Assembly: GCA_019689675.1 (NCBI GenBank)
Contig: JADGGZ010000013.1
Span: 1 to 33,237 of the forward strand
DNA length: 33,237 bases
Direction of reading: 5' to 3'
Source of the DNA: Rhodospirillales bacterium
GTDB taxonomy: Bacteria; Pseudomonadota; Alphaproteobacteria; ATCC43930; CGMCC-115725
Shown here: positions 8,449 to 15,441 of the stretch, one piece after another
Layout of the letters: every line of letters begins with the position of its first letter
How positions within the stretch are numbered: position 1 is the stretch's first letter
Position numbers and translations under genes: made by a program
Notes under the pieces: generated by a model
Told to the model about the DNA's origin: nothing
What the model saw: the letters and a program-made list of their open reading frames with translations, nothing else
Database searches by the model: none

Positions 8449-10166
8449 TGGTCGCGGTAACCGGAGTCGACGTCGGTCGGAAGCCGCTCGCGCCTTCCTT
8501 CCGGACCTGTGCCGTCACGGGCCTCCGCGTCGAGGCGAACGCCGAGCGCCTTATCAAGGCGAACGCCGTCGCCGGGGTTCTCTTCCTCGCGCTCGGCGGT
8601 CTCTTCGGCCTGCTCGTCGCGCTGACGCGGTGGCCGGCCATACATCTCCTTCCGGCCGAATGGTTCTATCTGATCCTCACCGCGCACGGCGCGAACGTGC
8701 TGCTGTTCTGGATCATCTTCTTCGAGATCGCGGTCCTCTATTTCGCGTCGACGACGCTCCTGAACTGCCGCCTGCCCGCGCCCAAGGTGGCATGGGCGGG
8801 ATTCGCGCTCATGGTGATCGGCGCCGTCGTCACCGACATCGCCGTCTTCCAGGGCGAATCGACGGTGATGTTCACCTCCTACCCGCCGATGATGGCGAAG
8901 CCGCATTTCTATCTCGGCCTCATCCTCTTCGCCGTGGGAGCGCTCGTCGGCTGCGGCATCTTCTTCGCGGCGCTCGTCGTCGCAAAGGAGGAGAAGACCT
9001 ATAACGGGTCGATTCCGCTCGTCACCTTCGGCGCGCTGACCGCGGCGATCATCGCCGTGTTCACGATCGCCTCGGGAGCCATCATCCTCATCCCGACCTT
9101 CCTCTGGTCGCTCGGCTACATCAGCCACATCGACCCGCTCATGTACAAGGTCGTGTGGTGGGCGATGGGCCACTCCTCGCAGCAGATCAACGTCTCTGCG
9201 CACGTCGCCATCTGGTACGCGATCGCGGCCATCGTGCTCGGCGCGAAGCCGCTCTCCGAGAAGGTGAGCCGCACGGCGTACCTCATGTACATCCTCTTCC
9301 TCCAGCTCGCCTCGGCGCACCACCTCCTGGTCGAGCCCGGCATCAGCTCGGAATGGAAGATCGTCAACACCAGCTACTTCATGTATCTCGCCGTGCTCGG
9401 CAGCATGATTCACGGCATGACCGTGCCCGGCGCGATCGAGGCGGCGCAGCGCAAGCGCGGCTTCAACAAAGGCGTGTTCGAGTGGCTGCGCAAGGCGCCG
9501 TGGAGCAATCCCGCCTTCGCCGGCATGTTCCTCAGCCTCGTGATGTTCGGCTTCATCGGCGGGATCTCGGGCGTGGTGCTCGGCACCGAGCAGCTCAACA
9601 TCCTCATGCACAACACGATCTACGTGCCGGGACACTTCCACGGCACGGTCGTGGCCGGCACGACGCTCGCCTTCATGGCGGCGACCTATCTTCTCATCCC
9701 GCTCTTCTTCAAGCGCGAGCTCGTACTGAAGAAGCTCGCGCAGTGGCAGCCCTATCTCTTCGGCATCGGCGCCGGCGGGATCTCGCTCTTCATGATGGGC
9801 GCGGGCACCCTCGGCGTTCCGCGGCGCCATTGGGACATCACGTTCAGCGACGCGCCGATGGGCACGGAGTTCTCCGCCGCCGCCTATCTCATGCTGGGGC
9901 TGAACGGGATCTGCGCCGTGCTCGCGGCGGCTGGCGGCATCGCCTACATCCTCGTCGTCGTCGGCTCGATCCTCTTCGGGAAGCGGATCCCCGACGGGCA
10001 GCCCAAGCCGGCCTCGGCGCCTCAGCCCGCGGTGACGCAGTACGGCAACGCCGGCACGCTGCATCTCCCGGGGACGCTGGTGCTGGTCGGCATCTTCTTC
10101 CTGTCCTTCGTCCTCTACTACTACGTCAACTGGAAGTACCTCGCGCAGCTCTGGCCGCTGCGCTGA
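8448..10166 (+). CDS. norY: Catalytic heme-copper subunit I of an sNOR-type NO reductase
   Basis: This is a 572-residue polytopic membrane protein (about 12-13 helices) that keeps the heme-copper superfamily ligands. H80 (TAHG, helix II) and H398 would bind the low-spin heme, H396 (GHFH, helix X) the high-spin heme, and H242, H291 and H292 (helices VI and VII) the active-site copper or metal. The Tyr normally four residues after the first metal His (H-x3-Y), needed for O2 reduction, is absent: the helix VI motif reads GHSSQQIN, with Q246 at that place. Loss of this Tyr plus the nir setting and SenC neighbour support NO reduction to N2O. The glutamates of canonical NorB are not evident, so it is not cNOR or qNOR. 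The ATG overlaps the norS stop. Confidence 0.82.
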   Translation: MVAVTGVDVGRKPLAPSFRTCAVTGLRVEANAERLIKANAVAGVLFLALGGLFGLLVALTRWPAIHLLPAEWFYLILTAHGANVLLFWIIFFEIAVLYFASTTLLNCRLPAPKVAWAGFALMVIGAVVTDIAVFQGESTVMFTSYPPMMAKPHFYLGLILFAVGALVGCGIFFAALVVAKEEKTYNGSIPLVTFGALTAAIIAVFTIASGAIILIPTFLWSLGYISHIDPLMYKVVWWAMGHSSQQINVSAHVAIWYAIAAIVLGAKPLSEKVSRTAYLMYILFLQLASAHHLLVEPGISSEWKIVNTSYFMYLAVLGSMIHGMTVPGAIEAAQRKRGFNKGVFEWLRKAPWSNPAFAGMFLSLVMFGFIGGISGVVLGTEQLNILMHNTIYVPGHFHGTVVAGTTLAFMAATYLLIPLFFKRELVLKKLAQWQPYLFGIGAGGISLFMMGAGTLGVPRRHWDITFSDAPMGTEFSAAAYLMLGLNGICAVLAAAGGIAYILVVVGSILFGKRIPDGQPKPASAPQPAVTQYGNAGTLHLPGTLVLVGIFFLSFVLYYYVNWKYLAQLWPLR

Positions 10167-10179
10167 GAAGGGTGGAGCG

Positions 10180-11046
10180 ATGACCGCGTTCCTCGGCGAT
10201 ATCTGCTCGGTCCTGAAGCTCCGCATCGGAGCCGCCATCGCGCTGACCGCGGTCGCAGGGCTGGCGGTGACGCCGGGGCCCGCGGTCCCCGCCTGGAAAG
10301 TCGTCCTGCTCGCCGCGGCGGTGCTCGCCGCCTCGGCGAGCGCCGGCGCCTTCAACCAGTACATCGAGCGCGGCACTGACGCGCTCATGAGGCGAACCCG
10401 GAACCGCCCCTTCGTCCGGGGCGCCTTCCGTGCCGGTCCGCTCTGGATCGCGGCGATCGCGCTCCTCCTTCTCGCCGGGGTCGGCGCGGCGGCCGCGGGG
10501 CTCGGGCTCGCGGCGGCGCTGCACGTCTTCCTCGGCGCCTTCTTCTACGGCGTCGTCTACACCGTCTGGCTGAAGCGCCGCACGGTGCTCAACATCGTCA
10601 TCGGCGGGCTCGCGGGCAGCTTCGCGGTGCTCGCCGGCGCCGCCACGGTCGACCCCATTCCCGGCCCCGTCCCGCTCCTCTTCGCCCTCACCCTCTTCCT
10701 CTGGACCCCGCCGCATTTCTGGAGCCTCGCGATGGGCGTGGAGGAGGACTACGCCGCGGCCGGCGTGCCGATGCTGCCGGTCGTGGTCGGCGACGCCGCC
10801 GCGTCCTGGATCATCCTCGGCCATACCGCCGCGCTGGTTGCCGTCTCGCTGCTGCCCGTCTTTTTCGGCCTCGGCCCCCTCTACGGGATCGCGGCGGCGA
10901 CCGGCGGCGGCTACTTCCTCTGGAAGAGCATCGCGCTCGTTCGCGCGCCGACCCGTAAATCGGCTATGGCGAATTTCCACGCCTCGCTCGTGCAGCTCTC
11001 GCTGCTCCTCGCGGGCGCCGGCGCCGCCGCCTGGAGCCCGCCATGA
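10180..11046 (+). CDS. cyoE: Protoheme IX farnesyltransferase (heme O synthase)
   Basis: This UbiA-superfamily enzyme adds a farnesyl group to heme B to make heme O. The 288-residue product has about eight to nine membrane helices. It shows the first Asp-rich motif in NQYIERGTDALMRRTRNRP and the conserved YTVWLKRRTVLNIVIGG and LWTPPHFWSLA segments of CyoE/CtaB. It starts 13 bases after norY and ends overlapping the SCO gene (ATGA at 11043-11046), so it belongs to the NO reductase operon. This suggests that the reductase, or an oxidase elsewhere in the cell, uses heme O or A; no CtaA (heme A synthase) is present here. Its length is at the short end for the family. Confidence 0.9.
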   Translation: MTAFLGDICSVLKLRIGAAIALTAVAGLAVTPGPAVPAWKVVLLAAAVLAASASAGAFNQYIERGTDALMRRTRNRPFVRGAFRAGPLWIAAIALLLLAGVGAAAAGLGLAAALHVFLGAFFYGVVYTVWLKRRTVLNIVIGGLAGSFAVLAGAATVDPIPGPVPLLFALTLFLWTPPHFWSLAMGVEEDYAAAGVPMLPVVVGDAAASWIILGHTAALVAVSLLPVFFGLGPLYGIAAATGGGYFLWKSIALVRAPTRKSAMANFHASLVQLSLLLAGAGAAAWSPP

Positions 11047-11918
11047 GCGCCCGCCGCGTCTTCGCCGCCGGATTGGCGCTCCTGCTCGGCTTCGCCTCCC
11101 CCGCGGTCCTTGCGCACGGCCATTCGGCGCCGAAGGCTGAGGCGACGGGCGAGAAGGCGCCCGCGCACGGCCGCTCGGCGGAGTCGCCGGGCTCGGAGAT
11201 CTTCGACGAGGCGAAGGCGCTCGCGACGAGCCAGGCCGCGATCGGTCGGACCGTCAGCGATCATGCCTTCCGCAACACGCGCGGCCAGACCGTGAAGTTT
11301 TCCTCCTATCTCGGCCGGCCGGTCGTGCTCAGCCTCATCTACACGAGCTGCGACCACACCTGTCCGCTCATCGTCGAGGGTATCGCGCGCGCGCTCGAGG
11401 CCGCCGACGGCGAGCTCGACCCGCGCGGCTACACCGTTCTGACGGTCGGGTTCGACACCAGGGTCGACACGCCCGCGCGCATGCGGCTCTATCAGTCCTC
11501 GCGCGGAATCACCCGGATCGGCTGGGAGTTCCTCAGCGCCGACGCCTCGACCATCGAGCGCCTCGCCGCCGAAACGGGGTTCCTCTACAAGCCGCGCGCC
11601 GGCGGGTTCGACCACCTCGCCCAGGTCACCCTCATCGACGCCGAGGGCCGCGTCTACCGTCAGGTCTACGGCGAGCAGTTCGCGACCGCCGACCTGGTCG
11701 AGCCGCTGCGACAGCTCGTCTACGGCCAGCACGAGGAAGCGACGCTCATCGGCTCTCTCGTCAATCGGGTCCGCCTCGTCTGCACCGTCTACGACCCCGC
11801 CTCGGGCCGGTACCGCTTCAGCTACGCCATCTTCTTCGAGATCGTGATCGGCGCGGCGAGCCTCCTCGCCGTCCTGATCTTCGGGATCCAGCTCTGGCGC
11901 CAGTCGAAGACGGCCTGA
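11043..11918 (+). CDS. senC: SCO1/SenC-family copper chaperone
   Basis: SCO proteins deliver or reduce copper for CuA centres. The 291-residue product has a signal peptide (residues 1-24), a His-rich linker (AHGHSAP, APAHGRS) and a thioredoxin-like fold with copper ligands C103 and C107 (SCDHTCP) and H191 (FDHLAQ). Unlike most SCO proteins it also has a C-terminal membrane anchor (about residues 263-285, IFFEIVIGAASLLAVLIFGI). It overlaps cyoE by 4 bases and is followed 31 bases later by the cytochrome b fusion gene. Its position after norSY matches the known senC in sNOR clusters, so assembly of the NorS CuA site is the inferred job. Confidence 0.9.
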   Translation: MSARRVFAAGLALLLGFASPAVLAHGHSAPKAEATGEKAPAHGRSAESPGSEIFDEAKALATSQAAIGRTVSDHAFRNTRGQTVKFSSYLGRPVVLSLIYTSCDHTCPLIVEGIARALEAADGELDPRGYTVLTVGFDTRVDTPARMRLYQSSRGITRIGWEFLSADASTIERLAAETGFLYKPRAGGFDHLAQVTLIDAEGRVYRQVYGEQFATADLVEPLRQLVYGQHEEATLIGSLVNRVRLVCTVYDPASGRYRFSYAIFFEIVIGAASLLAVLIFGIQLWRQSKTA

Positions 11919-11949
11919 GCGGCACGACGAGCAAATCGAGGAGTATGAG

Positions 11950-13518
11950 GTGAACGCGCTCCGCCGCCCCGTCCGCGCCTTCTTCGCCGCTCTCGAGGGG
12001 CTCTTCGACCGGATCTTCGGCCCCGAGCAGAACCCGCTCGCCCATCTCGGCGCGCTCGGCTTCTTCTTCTATTGGATCGTGGTCGCGACCGGTGTGCATC
12101 TTTATATCGGCTTCGACACGTCGGTCGCCGGCGCCTACGATTCGGTGGAGCATCTGAGCCGCTCCCCCTGGTTCCTCGCCGGGGTCTCGCGCAGCCTCCA
12201 CCGCTACGCGTCTGACGCCCTCGTCGTCGTCATGTTCGTGCATATCCTGCGCGAGTTCGGCCTCGACCGCTGCCGCGGCGTCCGCTGGTTCAGCTGGGTC
12301 GTGGGGATGCCGATCATCGTCTTCGTCTACGCCTCCGGCATCAGCGGCTACTGGCTCGTGTGGGACCGGCTCGCGCAATACGTCGCGATCGCCAGCACCG
12401 AGTGGCTCGACTGGCTGCCGATCTTCGGCGAGCCGATCGCCCGCAACTTCCTGACGCGCGGCAGCCTCGACGACCGCTTCTTCACGCTCCTCGTCTTTCT
12501 GCACATCGCGGTGCCGCTGATCCTCGTCTTCGTGCTGTGGATCCATCTGCAGCGCATCAGCCGGCCCGACATCAACCCGCCGAAGCGGCTCGCCGCCGGA
12601 ACCGCCGCGATGCTGCTCGGGCTGTCGCTCGTCTACCCGGCCACGAGCCAGGGTCCCGCCGATCTCGGCACGGTGACGAGCATCGTGCGGCCGGACTGGT
12701 TCTATCTCCCGCTCTATCCGCTCGTCGATTTTCTCTCCGCCGGGTCGGTGTGGGCGATCGTGGCCGGCGCGACGCTCGTGATGCTCGCCATCCCGTGGCT
12801 GCCGCCGCTCCGCCGGCCGCCGGCCGCGGTCGTCACGCTCGATCTCTGCAACGGCTGCGGTCGCTGCGCCGAGGACTGCCCCTACAGCGCGATCTCGATG
12901 GCGCCGCGCAGCGACGGGAAGCCGTTCGAGGTCGAGGCCGTGGTCGATCCCGATCTCTGCGTCTCCTGCGGCATCTGCGTCGGCGCGTGCCCGACGTCGA
13001 CGCCGTTCCGCAGCGATCCGAAGCTGCCGACGGCGATCGACGTTCCAGAGCCCGCGCTTCACGCGCTCCGCGACGCGACGCGGGAGGCGAGCCGGCGCTG
13101 CGTCGGCGATCGCCGCATCCTCGTGTTCGGATGCCTTCACAGCGCTGCCGCGCTTCAGCCGGAGAGCGCGGACACGGCCGTCGTTCCCTTGCCCTGCGTC
13201 GGGATGCTGCCGCCCTCGTTCATCGACTACGTGTTGAGCCGCGATCTCGCCGACGGCGTGTTCCTCGCCGGCTGCGCCGACAGCAGCAGCTACAACCGGC
13301 TCGGCCCACGCTGGACGAGAGCGAGGCTGGCCGGGGAACGGGACCCGCGGCTCCGCCAGCGCGTGCCGCGCGACCGGCTCGCCGCCGCCTGGCTCGCGCC
13401 GCGCGACCGGAAGCGCCTCGCTGCCGAGATCGACGCGTTCCGCGCGCGGCTTCCGAAGCGGGCGCCGGCGTCGTCCGCCCGCCCGGCGCTCGTCGCCGAG
13501 AGGGAGCCCGCACAATGA
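11950..13518 (+). CDS. Cytochrome b - 2[4Fe-4S] ferredoxin - MvhD-like fusion
   Basis: This 522-residue protein has three joined parts. Residues about 1-290 are a bc1-type cytochrome b: heme pairs H84/H98 and H185/H199, each H-x13-H, and PDWFY (248-252) where bc complexes carry PEWY at the quinol site. Residues about 296-352 are a double-cluster ferredoxin (C300, C303, C306, C310P and C337, C340, C343, C347P). Residues about 388-475 resemble MvhD/FlpD, the iron-sulfur delta subunit of methyl-viologen hydrogenases, with C395, PC416VG and GC442AD. The start is GTG at 11950; the ATG at 11945 runs into TGA. Its place in the NO reductase operon suggests quinone-linked electron transfer. The direction and the partner of the MvhD-like end are unknown. 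No Rieske protein or cytochrome c1 is encoded nearby. Confidence 0.85.
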   Translation: MNALRRPVRAFFAALEGLFDRIFGPEQNPLAHLGALGFFFYWIVVATGVHLYIGFDTSVAGAYDSVEHLSRSPWFLAGVSRSLHRYASDALVVVMFVHILREFGLDRCRGVRWFSWVVGMPIIVFVYASGISGYWLVWDRLAQYVAIASTEWLDWLPIFGEPIARNFLTRGSLDDRFFTLLVFLHIAVPLILVFVLWIHLQRISRPDINPPKRLAAGTAAMLLGLSLVYPATSQGPADLGTVTSIVRPDWFYLPLYPLVDFLSAGSVWAIVAGATLVMLAIPWLPPLRRPPAAVVTLDLCNGCGRCAEDCPYSAISMAPRSDGKPFEVEAVVDPDLCVSCGICVGACPTSTPFRSDPKLPTAIDVPEPALHALRDATREASRRCVGDRRILVFGCLHSAAALQPESADTAVVPLPCVGMLPPSFIDYVLSRDLADGVFLAGCADSSSYNRLGPRWTRARLAGERDPRLRQRVPRDRLAAAWLAPRDRKRLAAEIDAFRARLPKRAPASSARPALVAEREPAQ

Positions 13519-14024
13519 GCGCGCGCTTGCTCCAATGGGCCGGCCAGGCCGCAGCCTACGCGGGCTTCGCGGCGTTCGTCGGCTATTTCTCGAGCGCGCC
13601 CGCCTACACGCATCTCGATCCGGCCATGGCGCTCGTCAAGGTCAGCTTTTCGCACGGCGCGCCCCGTCAGGCCGCCTGCCGCGAGCGTTCGGCGGAGGAG
13701 CTCGCGAAGCTGCCGCCGACCATGCGCCGCAAGATGGATTGCCCCCGCGTGCGCCCGACCGTCTCGCTCGAGCTCCTCGTCGACGGCATACCGCTGATCG
13801 CGGAATCCTTGCCGCCGAGCGGGCTTTCGAAGGACGGGCCGTCGCGCATTTACCGCACGATTCCCGTGACGGCGGGCACGCACACGCTGACCGCACGCCT
13901 GCGCGACACCATCCGCGACGACGGGGAATGGGACTACGAGCGCACGATCACGGCCGAGCTCGCGCCCGCCCAGAACTTCGTCGTCGATTTCCGGGCCGAC
14001 GCGGGGGGCTTCCTTTTCCGGTGA
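13515..14024 (+). CDS. Membrane-anchored protein of unknown function in the NOR operon
   Basis: I do not recognise this 169-residue protein. One N-terminal membrane helix (about residues 7-27) is followed by an extracytoplasmic region with two cysteines (C55, C76) about twenty residues apart, which could form a disulfide. A beta-rich stretch with a TVSLELLVDG strand, a YRTIPVTAGTHTLTARL turn and a VDFRADAGGFLF end then resembles an immunoglobulin- or carboxypeptidase-regulatory-like sandwich. Its ATG overlaps the stop of the cytochrome b fusion (ATGA), so it is translated with it. It may correspond to the uncharacterised orf1 that follows senC in sNOR clusters of ammonia oxidisers, but that link is a guess from gene order. 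Confidence 0.75.
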   Translation: MSARLLQWAGQAAAYAGFAAFVGYFSSAPAYTHLDPAMALVKVSFSHGAPRQAACRERSAEELAKLPPTMRRKMDCPRVRPTVSLELLVDGIPLIAESLPPSGLSKDGPSRIYRTIPVTAGTHTLTARLRDTIRDDGEWDYERTITAELAPAQNFVVDFRADAGGFLFR

Positions 14025-14034
14025 GGGCGGATCC

Positions 14035-14439
14035 ATGACGCTCATCGAATGGCGCGACAGCTTCAAGACCGGAATCGAATCGGTGGATTTCGAGCACGCC
14101 GAGCTCGTCGCGCTCATCAATCGTCTCTACGACCGGCTCGGCGCCGCGAGCGGCCGCCGCGAGGCCGTCGCCGCGTTTCTCGGCGAGCTCCACGACGGCA
14201 TCGCCGCGCATTTCGCGCTCGAGGAAAAGCTCATGCGCAAGCACCGCTATGCCGGGCTTCCCGAGCACAAGGACGATCACGAGAAGCTCCTCGACGAGAT
14301 CCGGGACATCATGGAGGAGCACGAGCGCGGCGTCTTCGACGACGCGTCCGACCGGCTCGCCGAGCGGCTCGACATCTGGTTTTCGCGACACTTCAACACT
14401 TTCGACCGCCGTCTGCACGAGGCGGTGTCCGGCGGCTAG
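14035..14439 (+). CDS. Bacteriohemerythrin
   Basis: This is a single-domain, 134-residue hemerythrin with the full set of diiron ligands: H21, H59 and E63 (H-x3-E), H78 and H82 (H-x3-H), H119 and D124 (H-x4-D). Such proteins bind O2 and in some cases NO or iron reversibly in the cytoplasm. It starts 10 bases after the previous gene, so it probably shares the NO reductase transcript. Oxygen or NO scavenging for the oxygen-sensitive denitrification machinery is the inferred role. No signal peptide or fused signalling domain is present. Confidence 0.92.
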   Translation: MTLIEWRDSFKTGIESVDFEHAELVALINRLYDRLGAASGRREAVAAFLGELHDGIAAHFALEEKLMRKHRYAGLPEHKDDHEKLLDEIRDIMEEHERGVFDDASDRLAERLDIWFSRHFNTFDRRLHEAVSGG

Positions 14440-14535
14440 TTTCGCCCGGCGCCGCGCGGCGGCCTGCGACCTTCGGCGTCCTGGCATCCGCCAGGGAACC
14501 GCCGGAGACTGAACGCGGTTCGGGAGGTGGCGACC

Positions 14536-15429
14536 ATGGCGACGCTGACGCGGCATCCTGCCCAGCACCCGCGGTCCACCGGCGAGCTGCTGCACCTCGC
14601 GGCGACTCTCGACGAACGGGCCGCTGCGCGATACAGGGTTCTCGCCAGGACGATGCGTGAGCGCGGCGAACGCGACCTCGCGCGGGTGTTCGCCCTTCTC
14701 GCCGACGTCGAAGAGAGGCATCGCACGCGGCCCGCCACCGGCGGGCGGGCCGAAGTGCCCGGCATAGACGCGCCGCCGCCCGCCGAGACCGGCCTTCCGG
14801 AGCCCTTCGACGAGGAGACCGCCGCCTCGGCGACGCTGACGCCCTATCGCGCGCTCGCGCTCGCCGTGCGCTTCGAAGAAAGCTGCTTCGCCTACTACAG
14901 CTACATCGCCTCGGAGGCCAAGTCCGCGGAGGTGCGCACGCTCGCCGAATCGCTGGCCAAGGAGAAGCTCGATCAGGCGGCGCTGCTGCGGCGCAGGCGC
15001 CGACGCGAGTTTCGTAGAGAGGGTCGCGCCAAGCCACGCGAGCCGTTGCCGCGGACGCTCGCGGAGCTGCGCGCGCTCGCCGCGCGCGAGGCGCGGGCGG
15101 CGGCTTCCCTCCACCGGGCGCTCGCCGAAAGCCTTGCCGCCGAGGGACAGGAGCGCGTCGCCGACGCCTTTCTCGCCGTCGCACGCGAGGAGGAAAGGGA
15201 GGCGTGGAAGGGGCCCGCGCCGACAGGCCGCCCGGAGCCGCCGGAAGCGCCGCCCACGGTCACGGCCGGATTGCGCGTCCTCGAGGCCGCCTTCGAGCGC
15301 TACTCCGAGATCGCCGAGCGCGCGGCCGACGAGGCGCTCCTCGCCGAGGCGCAGCGTCTCGCCGAGGCCGTGCTGCGTCGGCTCGCCTCGACCCGGGCGA
15401 CGATCGCCGCGGCGAAGGCGTCCGACTGA
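14536..15429 (+). CDS. Ferritin-like/rubrerythrin-like protein with four helix-hairpin repeats
   Basis: The 297-residue protein is almost entirely helical and lacks a signal peptide. Four copies of a roughly 47-residue helix hairpin can be read at about residues 17-63, 105-151, 176-222 and 245-291, with the pattern LA..LE..AA.RY..LA..M...G...LA..F..LA..E..H. The first copy holds ferritin-like metal residues (E27, E59-x2-H62). The second has E114/E115 and E143-x2-D146. The third and fourth are degraded. Diiron binding by the first pair is plausible. ATG at 14536 is preferred over GTG 14527 because GGGAGG lies 8 bases before it. It follows the hemerythrin gene by 96 bases. The precise function is unknown; peroxide or NO detoxification is a guess from the family. 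Confidence 0.75.
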   Translation: MATLTRHPAQHPRSTGELLHLAATLDERAAARYRVLARTMRERGERDLARVFALLADVEERHRTRPATGGRAEVPGIDAPPPAETGLPEPFDEETAASATLTPYRALALAVRFEESCFAYYSYIASEAKSAEVRTLAESLAKEKLDQAALLRRRRRREFRREGRAKPREPLPRTLAELRALAAREARAAASLHRALAESLAAEGQERVADAFLAVAREEEREAWKGPAPTGRPEPPEAPPTVTAGLRVLEAAFERYSEIAERAADEALLAEAQRLAEAVLRRLASTRATIAAAKASD

Positions 15430-15441
15430 CGAAAGGCGGCG

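Noticed and set aside
7894-10166. Annotation of norS/norY as an ordinary cytochrome c oxidase
   Set aside because: Subunit I lacks the helix VI Tyr (GHSSQQ), there is no subunit III gene, and the genes sit in a nir/NO cluster. Kept as a lower-probability alternative because CuA, SenC and CyoE are shared with oxidases.
14480-14495. CCTGG-N6-CCAGG inverted repeat before the ferritin-like gene
   Set aside because: Five-base GC arms occur often by chance in DNA of this composition and nothing else there suggests a terminator or operator.
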